Of a stretch of 8,564 bases of DNA, positions 1 through 6,534 are shown one piece after another. Made by a program: the position numbers and the translations under genes. The stretch covers positions 1-8,564 of the forward strand of contig CAMASZ010000039.1 of NCBI GenBank assembly GCA_945861125.1, read 5' to 3'. Each line of letters starts with the position of its first letter. The stretch's first letter is position 1. The notes beneath the pieces were generated by a model. The model searched no databases, was not told the origin of the DNA, and saw only the letters and a program-made list of their open reading frames with translations. The stretch comes from Rickettsia typhi. GTDB lineage: Bacteria > Pseudomonadota > Alphaproteobacteria > Rickettsiales > UBA1997.

Positions 1-1
1 C

Positions 2-433
2 TTAATTAAATCTGCAATAGTTAGTAAAGATGAAAAAGAAAATGGTGAAAGAGCGTTATTAAATTTTGGTCATAGTTTTGCTCATATTTTTGAAACAGAA
101 ACCAACTATTCTGGAGAAATTTTACACGGTGAGGCTGTTGCTTTAGGAATGGCCATGGCTACAAAAATGTCTTTAAATTTTGGTTTAATTAATCAAGATT
201 CTTATCAAAAAATTATTACTCATTTAAACAAATGTGGTTTTATAATTAATCCAAATAAAATAAGATTAAATTGGCATAAGGAAAATTTAATTCAACATAT
301 CTATAAAGATAAAAAAAATGAAAATAATAAATTAACTTTTATTTTGCTGAACGATATTGGAAAAGCTACAATAAGGAAAAATGTTGATATCAATGATTTC
401 TTAAAAATTTTGAATGAATTTATAGAAAATTAA
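2..433 (+). CDS. aroB: 3-dehydroquinate synthase, C-terminal part (5' end outside window)
   Basis: This is the last 143 codons of 3-dehydroquinate synthase, which converts DAHP to 3-dehydroquinate in the second step of the cytosolic shikimate pathway and uses NAD+ and a divalent metal. The frame is open from base 2, with the start lying upstream of the window. The family signature is clear: 'LNFGHSFAHIFE' matches the conserved NFGHTxGHAxE block with the metal-binding and catalytic histidines, and 'LHGEAVALGMAMA' matches the conserved LHGEAVAxGM block with the third metal-ligand histidine. The remaining C-terminal part is lysine- and asparagine-rich and ends in the usual helical region ('DINDFLKILNEFIEN'). 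The internal ATG at 149 lies inside the conserved block and is not the start. It is followed by 73 bp and then tRNA-Leu. No truncation or frameshift is visible. Shikimate-pathway genes are absent from Rickettsia, so a less reduced lineage is likely. Confidence 0.95.
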   Translation, partial: LIKSAIVSKDEKENGERALLNFGHSFAHIFETETNYSGEILHGEAVALGMAMATKMSLNFGLINQDSYQKIITHLNKCGFIINPNKIRLNWHKENLIQHIYKDKKNENNKLTFILLNDIGKATIRKNVDINDFLKILNEFIEN

Positions 434-506
434 TTTTTTTAAATTTGTGTTGAAAGTTGAGTGACTTGATATAGTTTATCGGCATTAGAAATTATCTCGA
501 TAATTT

Positions 507-594
507 GCCTGCGTGATGGAATGGTAGACATAACGGACTTAAAATCCGTGGAGCCTTAACGCTCTTGCCGGTTCAAGTCCGGCCGCAGGTACCA
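507..594 (+). tRNA. tRNA-Leu (anticodon UAA)
   Basis: This is a class II tRNA with all parts visible. Acceptor arms 507-513 (GCCTGCG) and 584-590 (CGCAGGT) pair over 7 bp with one G-U. The anticodon stem is ACGGA/TCCGT around the loop CTTAAAA, giving anticodon TAA. The long variable arm (GGAGC, loop, GCTCT) is typical of tRNA-Leu. The T arm is 567-583 with a perfect 5-bp stem and a TTCAAGT loop. The discriminator base is A591 and CCA is encoded at 592-594. It reads UUA codons (and UUG by wobble), which are frequent in this AT-rich window. The next gene starts 69 bp downstream. Confidence 0.97.
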
Positions 595-663
595 TTTCCA
601 TCCTCTGTGATTTTCTTTATTGAATTATTTCAATTAATCCCAATCCAAATCATAGTTAGTAGC

Positions 664-732
664 ATGATTTATTTTAAAAAAATAGTTCAAATTATATTCC
701 TATTTTTTTTGGGTTTAGCTCTATTTTCATGC
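664..732 (+). other. Lipoprotein signal peptide and lipobox of the VirB6-like protein
   Basis: Residues 1-23 show a short basic n-region (KK at 5-6), a hydrophobic core rich in Ile, Leu and Phe, and LFSC ending at Cys23. This is compatible with signal peptidase II cleavage before Cys23 and lipidation. The Glu-Glu after the Cys does not match an inner-membrane-retention Asp at +2. The signal also fixes the gene start at 664. Confidence 0.75.
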
Positions 733-3700
733 GAAGAAGGTTGTGTTGAATATGATGAATTTTCTACTCGTTCTATTGAGGTAAACTCCAATCCTAATTC
801 TTATAGACCAAATCCAGATCCAGTTTATGGAACCTACAATTCTGATAATGGTGGGCAAAGTGCCGAGTGGCATGATACTGGATATGTATCAAATGGAGAG
901 CATTTTGTTGTTCAAATTTCAGGAAGCTGGACAGCTCAAGAAGGAATAGGAATGAACGAGTCTCTATTAAATGCCATGCCTTTATGTAAAATTTGTAGTA
1001 TCAAAAATTCGTCTCCAAATCAAACCTCAAATTGTATATGTCATCCAGGAGAGCAACCGATACCAGAAATATTGCCAAACGGCAGTCCGGCAACTAGCAG
1101 TTGTGCAAGCTCTGCAAATCAAAATAACTCAGCTTTATGCTCTTGTACCACAACCTATCCAGGCAAAGTCACTGATTATGACGTCTATCATTTCCCTTCC
1201 GATTATCTAAAAAAAGATTATACCAAAAAAGAAAATTCTAAACAACAAAACTGTAGGTTTCAAAGGGGTATGGGTGCTTATGTTGGTTTATATGGTAAAA
1301 GTGGTGTAGAAATTCCAAACAGAGCCTATCATCTTTTTACTGTAGATTCAATTTGTAATATAGTCAGAAATTCAAACGGTCAATGTATTGATAAGCAAGG
1401 TAATGATGCTACAAAATATGTTTTTACAAGTCTTGAGAATAAAATTTTTGTAAAAGATGATAAACAAGGAAACAATCCAGCAACCACATCTTATATATCA
1501 GGATCAACTCCTCATGAAGCTGGTGAAAAAGTTAAGGTAATAATTTATGACTCATATTATAAAGATAATTATGGTAAGTATAATTTGACTTTTTATAAGG
1601 GGGTAGCCAGTGCAAGTGGTGAAGATGGAATATTTGAAACTTTAATTAAATATGTTGAAGAAAAGGTGATGGGTAAAATCTCTGCTAGTGGTGGTGCCAG
1701 GGAAGGTGGTATACTTGAATTTATGTTTAATTCATTAGTAAAGGATGCTAGATTTATTAGGTTTGTTAATTTGAGCTTGGTTTTATATTTAATTTTCTTT
1801 GGAATTGGTAGTTTAATCGGAGTAGTTGAGATGACTAGAAAGGAGATAGCTTCAAGAATATTAAAATTTGCTTTAGTAATTTTCTTTACCAATCAAAATA
1901 GTTGGTACTTCTTTAATAAGATTGTAGTAGGGTTTTTTAAGGATGGTATGGATAGCGTTGTTAAAATAATTATGAATTTATATGATTCAAGAATTGAGCC
2001 AACCTCTGCTGTAATATTAGCTCAAGTAGATAGAGCTACAGATTTAAGTAAAGCAACTAGATTCTCCTACATTGATAATATGATAAAAGATCTATTATCG
2101 GTTGCAGTTTCAAAGAAAGTTCTGGGCTTATTTTTTGTCGATATTTTTGGTTTTATCTACATCTTATGTATATATGCACTAATATTCTTCTTTATTTATG
2201 TGATGGCCGTTGCTGCGATTAATTATCTAGTGAATTTTATGAAAATAATTTTTGTTTTATCGCTTGGACCTTTATTTATAGTGTTAAGTTTATTTTCGAA
2301 AACTTCTGATATTTTTAAAAATTGGGTATCTTTTTTAGGGTCAAGAGCTTTAGAAATTATATTCTTGTTTGCAGTGTTATATCCATTTTTAACTATTATC
2401 AATAAATATTTTACAGACATGTTTTACTACAGAGCATGTGGTGTTAATAAAGGAATAGGGGTTGTGAAAATGATAGTATATTACGCTGAAATTAATAGAT
2501 CATTACCAGAGTGGTTCATGTCTTTTTTTATGATTGCTGGTTTATTGGCCATTACATTGCTAATTATTCAAAAAATGCCAGAGGTTTCTGGTTATTTAAT
2601 ATCAATAAGCGGAGTTCCAAATAAAGATGTAGGAAATACTGGTAGAGGTCAATCTGGAACAAATATGGCTTCAGCCATGTTAAACAATGCTATTGCAAAA
2701 ACATTTTCAGCTTTAAAATCTGATTTTGTCGCTGGAAATATTGCTCGTGCAATGAGGTTTAGTGCTTCTGGCTTAACCAGCGTTGCTAGAAGTAGCGGTG
2801 TTGCTGATATTTTTAATAGAATTCCTGGAATTGGTCCAAGAACGGCAGCGCGTAACGCTTATATTGATGGCGCAATAAATCGCGCTATTAAGCAAGGCGG
2901 TTCTCATGACGATATTAGAAGGGCAGCTATGCAGGAACTTGGAATGTTGATGAATTCAAAGAAAAATCTTGCAGCTGCTCTTGGAATAGATATGAAAGCT
3001 ATTGCAGGAAGGCTAGATCAAAAACTTGTAAAAGATCCATTGCAGAATTTTATTAAATCAGAAGCACAAAGATTAAAAAAAGATGGCAGTGGAGGGGGTC
3101 AGCTTTTTGGTAAAGATTTGAGAGATAAAATTAAAGAAAATGCAAGAGAGTGGGCTAGAAATAACCTAGGATCTGGTGCTCAAAGAGCAGAAGATTATCT
3201 GAAGCAATCATCTATGAAAGATTTGGTAAGATCTAAAGCCGAATATTCCTCTTCGGAAGCAGCTAGAGCATTTGCTGGGGATAATAAAGCTAAAGAAAAT
3301 TTTATGATGAATTTACAACAAGAATCTTCAAGAAACGCCAGGAAATATGATGAAAGAAGTGCTCAAAATGCTAATAAATGGCATAGAGGATTTCCAGATC
3401 TAGTTAAAAACGCTTTGAATAAAGCAAAAGATAATATTAGGGGTAAAGAATCTATAGATAAAAAAGCTGAGAATTTTTTGAGAAAAGTAGATAAAATTGA
3501 AAACCCTCTATATAAAGGTTTAAATCCAGTAAATCCATCTAATTGGTTTAAAAGTGGTCAAGATGGAACTGATGGAAATCCTTTTAATCGAAGGAACTGG
3601 AATTTTGAATCTAAAGATTACAAAAAAGAATCTTTAGAAATGCAAAGAAGAGCTATATCAAAAGTTTTGTTAGATACCGATAAAGGAATTAGCAAACTTG

Positions 3701-5892
3701 ATAGGTCGCAAGATTATAAAAGTCAAAAAAAACAAGGAAAGGAAATATATAATAGAAATTACTTATATGGAAGGTTGCACGATTTAGCAAGGAAAGAAGC
3801 TGAAAATGATCTTAAAAAAGAGAAAAAAGATTTTTATTCAATGGCGCCAAATTACATTCCCTCATCATCTAAAATAAAAGACGCTGTTGATCGTACTGGC
3901 TATAGTGCTAGAAAAATGCTTAGTCAACAAGGTTTAGTATCAGGACCAAGTCCTGATAATGTTAAATTTTTTGATCCAAAATTTGAACAAAAAAGAGATT
4001 TAGCCATACAAAGCCTGAAAGCGGATGATAAAATTACATCCAACCTTGAAAAGGCTGTAAAAATTCAACATGCTTTAGAAGGTTTGGGTATTAAAACTGA
4101 AAATCAAGCTGAGGTTTTATCAAGAATGATAAAAGATCAAGTTTTAGAAGATAAAAAATCAGGAAATCTTGATCAATATAAAGATCAAACCCCAACAATT
4201 TTGTCAACTTCTTTAGATCCTAGAGTTTTAAGTAGGTATGAGAATTATTTACAATCTATTTCTCAAGGTGGAGACCTGGTATCTTCTGGTTCGGCTAGTG
4301 ATATTGCATCAAGATCCTCTACTTCCGATACCGCCAATAGAGATAATACTGTTGGAAATGTTATTGATCGTGAAATTAATAAATCTTTAAACATTTTTAA
4401 TAGAGAAGAGGAATCAATTAATAAAATTTCTAGAAATTTAGTTAGTGATGAGCGTGAAATTAAAGAGGCTCTCGGTAAAATTTCTTCTAATAATCAATTT
4501 GATCAAAAACAATTAGAAGTTGATCAAGTTCCTAAATCGAATTTAACAAAAAAGCCACTAAAAGGTATATTGAAAAAACCAAAAATACCTGAGCCAGCAG
4601 AAGATTCTGGTTCAATTATGGTTGGTGGTTCAAATTTTGGTTTTATAGGAAATGATGAAATTGAAAATTATTCTCCAAATTCTTCTGCAAGACATTTATT
4701 GCAAAACAACAATCAAGATCAAAAACAGCAATTGCAATCCTCAGATTATTCATCAAATCTTTCTCTGATAACTTCAAAATCAGAAAAATCTGAGTTACTT
4801 AATAAAGATCCTGATTCAATTGTAATAGGTGGTTCAAATTTTGGTTCTATTGAAAATGATAAAATTAGAAATGATTCTTCAAATTTTTCTACAAAGCAAT
4901 TTGTGAAAGATGATGGTGAGGATGATTATTTAAATCGTCAAGATAAAAAACAACAAGAAAAATCTTTGGAATATTTATCTAAAGAACCTTTAAGTACAGT
5001 GGTTTCAAAAAATACTGTAGTTGATAATTTTGAATCAAAATCAATTAGTTCATTTAACTCGGAAAACATCGTTGTTGATAAATCTTCCGATATTAGCGAT
5101 AAATATGACTCAATTAATAAAAAACTTGATCAGAAATCATTTGAAGCAAAAGAATCTTCTGAGCTTATTGGCATTGAAAAAGATTCCTTTGTGAAACAAT
5201 TATCACGGGAGTCTGATAATAATCAAAATCAGAAATCCCAATTGCCAGATTATCAATTCAAAAGGTTATCAACCGTAGATGATAAAAATGAAGAAATTGA
5301 AATTAAAAGTGCAAAAATTTCTTCTGATTTAGGAAAAGTTTCTGAAAAAACTTCTTCAAATTTGAAAGAGTCAGAGAAAGAAATTTTATTGTCTTCTAAA
5401 GAAGATTTAAGATATACCGCAGAAAGAAAAATTTCTTCTCAAGAAGATTATAATCAAGCAAAAATTGAAAGAGATGAATTAGTCAAAAGTGTCGCCTTGC
5501 TAGATTCATTTACTCAAGCTCCTAAAGATCTACTACTTCAAGGAGGTATTGAAAATATACTAGTTCAAGCCCCTAAGGACCTATTACTACAAGGTAGCTT
5601 GCCTTTATTAGATAAAGATAGTGCATCTAAAGGTGATCTTGATCCTAAAGTTGCTGAGGAAATTAAAAAAGAAAAGACCAAAACTGAAATTGATTTAAAG
5701 ATATCTAAAATAGATAACAAAATGACAAACTATGAGCTACAAATTTTAAAAGAACAATTAGCTAAGGGGGAGGAAGTTGATACATCTAAAATTCAAGCTT
5801 TAGAACAAAAAACCAAAGATCTAAAAATAAAAATTGATAAGAAAAAATCAGAAATCGAAAATTTTAATAATTTTTTAAGCGGTAAAAAATAA
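664..5892 (+). CDS. Large VirB6/TrbL-family type IV secretion inner-membrane protein with lipoprotein signal and long repetitive tail
   Basis: Predicted 1742-residue VirB6-like component, the polytopic inner-membrane channel part of a type IV secretion system. Residues 1-23 form a lipoprotein signal (KK, hydrophobic stretch, LFSC with Cys23). The N-terminal region to about residue 350 is exported-looking and holds cysteines at 108, 111, 124, 126, 147, 159, 161, 197, 231 and 241. Hydrophobic segments lie near 367-392, 398-425, 487-520, 526-545, 562-583 and 619-638. Between them are 'LSLGPLFIVLS' and Trp554 in 'FKNWVSFLG', resembling the conserved VirB6 Pro and Trp region. Residues from about 640 onward are hydrophilic and Ser/Lys/Asp/Glu-rich, with two internal repeats and a coiled-coil-like end. 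Classical VirB6 is about 300 residues; long versions are known in Rickettsiales. The ATG at 664 is chosen because the signal peptide follows it; an in-frame ATG at 565 lies inside tRNA-Leu. No Shine-Dalgarno is visible. No virB3/virB4 neighbour is present. The substrate is unknown. Confidence 0.85.
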   Translation: MIYFKKIVQIIFLFFLGLALFSCEEGCVEYDEFSTRSIEVNSNPNSYRPNPDPVYGTYNSDNGGQSAEWHDTGYVSNGEHFVVQISGSWTAQEGIGMNESLLNAMPLCKICSIKNSSPNQTSNCICHPGEQPIPEILPNGSPATSSCASSANQNNSALCSCTTTYPGKVTDYDVYHFPSDYLKKDYTKKENSKQQNCRFQRGMGAYVGLYGKSGVEIPNRAYHLFTVDSICNIVRNSNGQCIDKQGNDATKYVFTSLENKIFVKDDKQGNNPATTSYISGSTPHEAGEKVKVIIYDSYYKDNYGKYNLTFYKGVASASGEDGIFETLIKYVEEKVMGKISASGGAREGGILEFMFNSLVKDARFIRFVNLSLVLYLIFFGIGSLIGVVEMTRKEIASRILKFALVIFFTNQNSWYFFNKIVVGFFKDGMDSVVKIIMNLYDSRIEPTSAVILAQVDRATDLSKATRFSYIDNMIKDLLSVAVSKKVLGLFFVDIFGFIYILCIYALIFFFIYVMAVAAINYLVNFMKIIFVLSLGPLFIVLSLFSKTSDIFKNWVSFLGSRALEIIFLFAVLYPFLTIINKYFTDMFYYRACGVNKGIGVVKMIVYYAEINRSLPEWFMSFFMIAGLLAITLLIIQKMPEVSGYLISISGVPNKDVGNTGRGQSGTNMASAMLNNAIAKTFSALKSDFVAGNIARAMRFSASGLTSVARSSGVADIFNRIPGIGPRTAARNAYIDGAINRAIKQGGSHDDIRRAAMQELGMLMNSKKNLAAALGIDMKAIAGRLDQKLVKDPLQNFIKSEAQRLKKDGSGGGQLFGKDLRDKIKENAREWARNNLGSGAQRAEDYLKQSSMKDLVRSKAEYSSSEAARAFAGDNKAKENFMMNLQQESSRNARKYDERSAQNANKWHRGFPDLVKNALNKAKDNIRGKESIDKKAENFLRKVDKIENPLYKGLNPVNPSNWFKSGQDGTDGNPFNRRNWNFESKDYKKESLEMQRRAISKVLLDTDKGISKLDRSQDYKSQKKQGKEIYNRNYLYGRLHDLARKEAENDLKKEKKDFYSMAPNYIPSSSKIKDAVDRTGYSARKMLSQQGLVSGPSPDNVKFFDPKFEQKRDLAIQSLKADDKITSNLEKAVKIQHALEGLGIKTENQAEVLSRMIKDQVLEDKKSGNLDQYKDQTPTILSTSLDPRVLSRYENYLQSISQGGDLVSSGSASDIASRSSTSDTANRDNTVGNVIDREINKSLNIFNREEESINKISRNLVSDEREIKEALGKISSNNQFDQKQLEVDQVPKSNLTKKPLKGILKKPKIPEPAEDSGSIMVGGSNFGFIGNDEIENYSPNSSARHLLQNNNQDQKQQLQSSDYSSNLSLITSKSEKSELLNKDPDSIVIGGSNFGSIENDKIRNDSSNFSTKQFVKDDGEDDYLNRQDKKQQEKSLEYLSKEPLSTVVSKNTVVDNFESKSISSFNSENIVVDKSSDISDKYDSINKKLDQKSFEAKESSELIGIEKDSFVKQLSRESDNNQNQKSQLPDYQFKRLSTVDDKNEEIEIKSAKISSDLGKVSEKTSSNLKESEKEILLSSKEDLRYTAERKISSQEDYNQAKIERDELVKSVALLDSFTQAPKDLLLQGGIENILVQAPKDLLLQGSLPLLDKDSASKGDLDPKVAEEIKKEKTKTEIDLKISKIDNKMTNYELQILKEQLAKGEEVDTSKIQALEQKTKDLKIKIDKKKSEIENFNNFLSGKK
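4603..5000 (+). repeat. Imperfect tandem duplication of about 68 codons inside the VirB6-like tail
   Basis: Two adjacent units begin at 4603 (residue 1314) and 4807 (residue 1382). Both start with the pattern D-x-x-S-I-x-x-GGSNFG-x-I-x-ND-x-I-x-N-x-S, and 17 of the first 28 residues are identical. A 19-bp exact match (4624-4642 and 4828-4846) sits in the core at the same 204-bp offset. The rest of each unit is looser: an NQDQKQQ-like stretch in the first corresponds to NRQDKKQQ in the second with a few codons inserted. The end of the second unit is approximate. Confidence 0.65.
5515..5595 (+). repeat. Two copies of the decapeptide QAPKDLLLQG in the VirB6-like tail
   Basis: Codons 5515-5544 and 5566-5595 both encode QAPKDLLLQG (residues 1618-1627 and 1635-1644), 51 bp apart. 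The peptides are identical, yet 6 of the 10 codons differ synonymously (Ala, Lys, Asp, two Leu, Gly). This suggests that the peptide, rather than the DNA, is conserved. It lies just before the coiled-coil-like C-terminus. Confidence 0.8.
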
Positions 5893-5932
5893 TCTTTAAA
5901 TTGAAATTTAATTTGTTACTAATATGATTTTT

Positions 5933-6100
5933 GCTTAGGCGCTGTTAACAAAGGTTTTTAAATTCAGATTTTTTATATTTTTAGCGCTTTTTTAATAAAA
6001 TTGCGATAAATATATGGAAATATTTTGAGGAATTTTGTTAAAAAATAAGCAAAAATAGAATTAAATATGGCTTAAAAACTTTTGTTAACAGTTCCTAAGT
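5933..6100. repeat. 168-bp segment bounded by 29-bp imperfect inverted repeats
   Basis: The left arm (5933-5961) and the reverse complement of the right arm (6072-6100) match at 25 of 29 positions, including the uninterrupted block TGTTAACAAA and a CTTAGG start. About 110 bp of AT-rich DNA lies between them and has no coding potential. The size and structure fit a small non-autonomous mobile element or a large RNA hairpin. Clear target-site duplications are not visible at the borders, so mobility is only inferred. Confidence 0.7.
5937..5993 (+). terminator. Possible weak intrinsic terminator after the VirB6-like gene
   Basis: AGGCGCT (5937-5943) can pair with AGCGCTT (5983-5989), giving 7 bp with one G-U, followed directly by a short T run ending at 5993. 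The 39-nt loop is long, and the left arm also belongs to the larger inverted repeat 5933-6100, so folding could be mutually exclusive. This is a tentative call. Confidence 0.3.
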
Positions 6101-6178
6101 GTTTATTTGGATAAATAGTTGACAACAACTTATACCAAATCCAATGTTTAAATAAAATTATAACAAAATATTTTACTA

Positions 6179-6207
6179 GTCGTGCTAAAGCAACGACACG
6201 ATTTTTG
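6179..6207 (+). repeat. Palindromic repeat, copy 1 (hairpin followed by T run)
   Basis: GTCGTGC and GCAACGAC flank a TAAA loop and pair through 7 bp with one bulged A; ACACGATTTTTG follows. TCGTG can alternatively pair with CACGA directly before TTTTT, which resembles an intrinsic terminator on the + strand. Copy 2 follows after 3 bp. Confidence 0.75.
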
Positions 6208-6210
6208 CCG

Positions 6211-6241
6211 GTCGTGCCCTAGGGCAACGACACGATTTTTG
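6211..6241 (+). repeat. Palindromic repeat, copy 2 (hairpin followed by T run)
   Basis: This is a direct repeat of copy 1 with the loop region changed: GTCGTGCC, CTAG, GGCAACGAC, then the same ACACGATTTTTG tail. Relative to copy 1, one C was gained on the left of the loop and one G on the right, so the stem grows by a base pair. It may work with copy 1 as tandem transcription terminators downstream of the VirB6-like gene. Confidence 0.75.
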
Positions 6242-6263
6242 AGATAAAATTTTTAAAAAATGA

Positions 6264-6283
6264 AGCTGTATATCCATACAGCT
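6264..6283. repeat. Perfect 8-bp stem hairpin
   Basis: AGCTGTAT and ATACAGCT are exact inverse complements around a 4-nt ATCC loop. It lies at the centre of the nested inverted repeat, between the forward and reverse copies of the palindromic motif. No T run follows, so terminator function is unlikely. Confidence 0.6.
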
Positions 6284-6290
6284 GAGGCTA

Positions 6291-6312
6291 GTGTTGCTCG
6301 CTTTAGCGCGAC
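6291..6312 (-). repeat. Palindromic repeat, degenerate copy 3 in reverse orientation
   Basis: Read on the - strand, this begins GTCGCGCTAAAGC and ends AACAC. It matches the first 13 bases of copy 1 with one difference, then diverges by small changes. It forms the right-hand counterpart of copy 1 inside the nested inverted repeat. Confidence 0.55.
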
Positions 6313-6434
6313 TGAAAAATTTTTTAGAGATTTTTGTACCAAAAATATAAAGTTAGAATTTTAATTTTTTTTAAAACTTTTAAAGATTGGATTTGGTATT
6401 ATTATTTTCAGAAAAAGCTTGAATATATTTGGAT

Positions 6435-6449
6435 CCCCGTAAAGCGGGG
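6435..6449. repeat. GC-rich hairpin CCCCG-TAAAG-CGGGG
   Basis: A perfect 5-bp all-GC stem with a 5-nt loop in a strongly AT-rich setting, preceded by GGAT. Its look resembles the GGATCCC-type palindromic repeats scattered in rickettsial genomes, but that kinship is from memory and untested. No T run follows. Confidence 0.45.
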
Positions 6450-6476
6450 CTTGTTCCATTGCCCACTTAAATTAAA

Positions 6477-6534
6477 ATATACCAAAGCCTTGAACTCTAC
6501 GTTATTTTCAAGTTTAAAATAATCTTTGGCATAT
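6477..6534. repeat. Short inverted repeat directly upstream of tRNA-His
   Basis: ATATACCAAAG (6477-6487) matches the reverse complement of 6524-6534 at 10 of 11 positions, and the inner CTTGAA/TTCAAG pair (6489-6494, 6507-6512) is perfect. The outer arms share TACCAAA with the arms of the 6130-6401 element, so this may be a small relative of it. It ends 2 bp before tRNA-His. Confidence 0.45.
6490..6520 (+). promoter_or_regulatory. Candidate promoter for tRNA-His
   Basis: TTGAAC (6490-6495) and TAAAAT (6515-6520) could be -35 and -10 boxes with a 19-bp spacer (TTTAAA at 6513-6518 would give 17 bp). This places transcription start a few bases before the tRNA. In such AT-rich DNA, similar pairs occur by chance. 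Confidence 0.25.

Larger units (their letters stand above)
6130..6401. repeat. 272-bp nested inverted-repeat element (MITE-like)
   Basis: The outer arm 6130-6152 and the reverse complement of 6379-6401 match at 21 of 23 positions and share TACCAAATCCAAT. Inside each arm, after an AT-rich spacer (26 bp on the left, 66 bp on the right), comes a copy of the same GC-richer palindromic motif: forward at 6179, reverse complement at 6291-6312. Both halves thus carry the same parts in the same order, making the whole an imperfect large palindrome. No open reading frame of note lies within it. A non-autonomous element or a REP-type composite is the simplest reading. Confidence 0.7.

Noticed and set aside
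466..504. Possible promoter for tRNA-Leu (TTGATA 466-471, AATTAT 490-495) and the ATTATC/GATAAT palindrome at 491-504
   Set aside because: The -10 box is poor and similar matches are expected by chance in this AT content; the 6-bp palindrome has only a 2-nt loop.
565..663. In-frame upstream extension of the VirB6-like gene starting at ATG 565
   Set aside because: These 33 codons overlap the 3' part of tRNA-Leu and would bury the lipoprotein signal that begins at 664.
971..1210. 79-codon reading frame on the + strand
   Set aside because: It overlaps the VirB6-like gene in another frame, and its product resembles no family I know.
1593..1892. Antisense 99-codon reading frame
   Set aside because: It lies opposite the membrane region of the VirB6-like gene; its hydrophobic, lysine-rich product is a shadow of that coding sequence.
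2223..2420. Antisense 65-codon reading frame
   Set aside because: Shadow of the conserved membrane core of the VirB6-like gene; no independent support.
6179..6241. CRISPR array
   Set aside because: There are only two direct copies with a 3-bp gap, they are hairpin-forming and no spacers are present.
6334..6522. 62-codon reading frame with TTG start in the intergenic region
   Set aside because: It spans the repeat arm and the GC hairpin; the composition is that of translated AT-rich repeats, with no start signal or family pattern.
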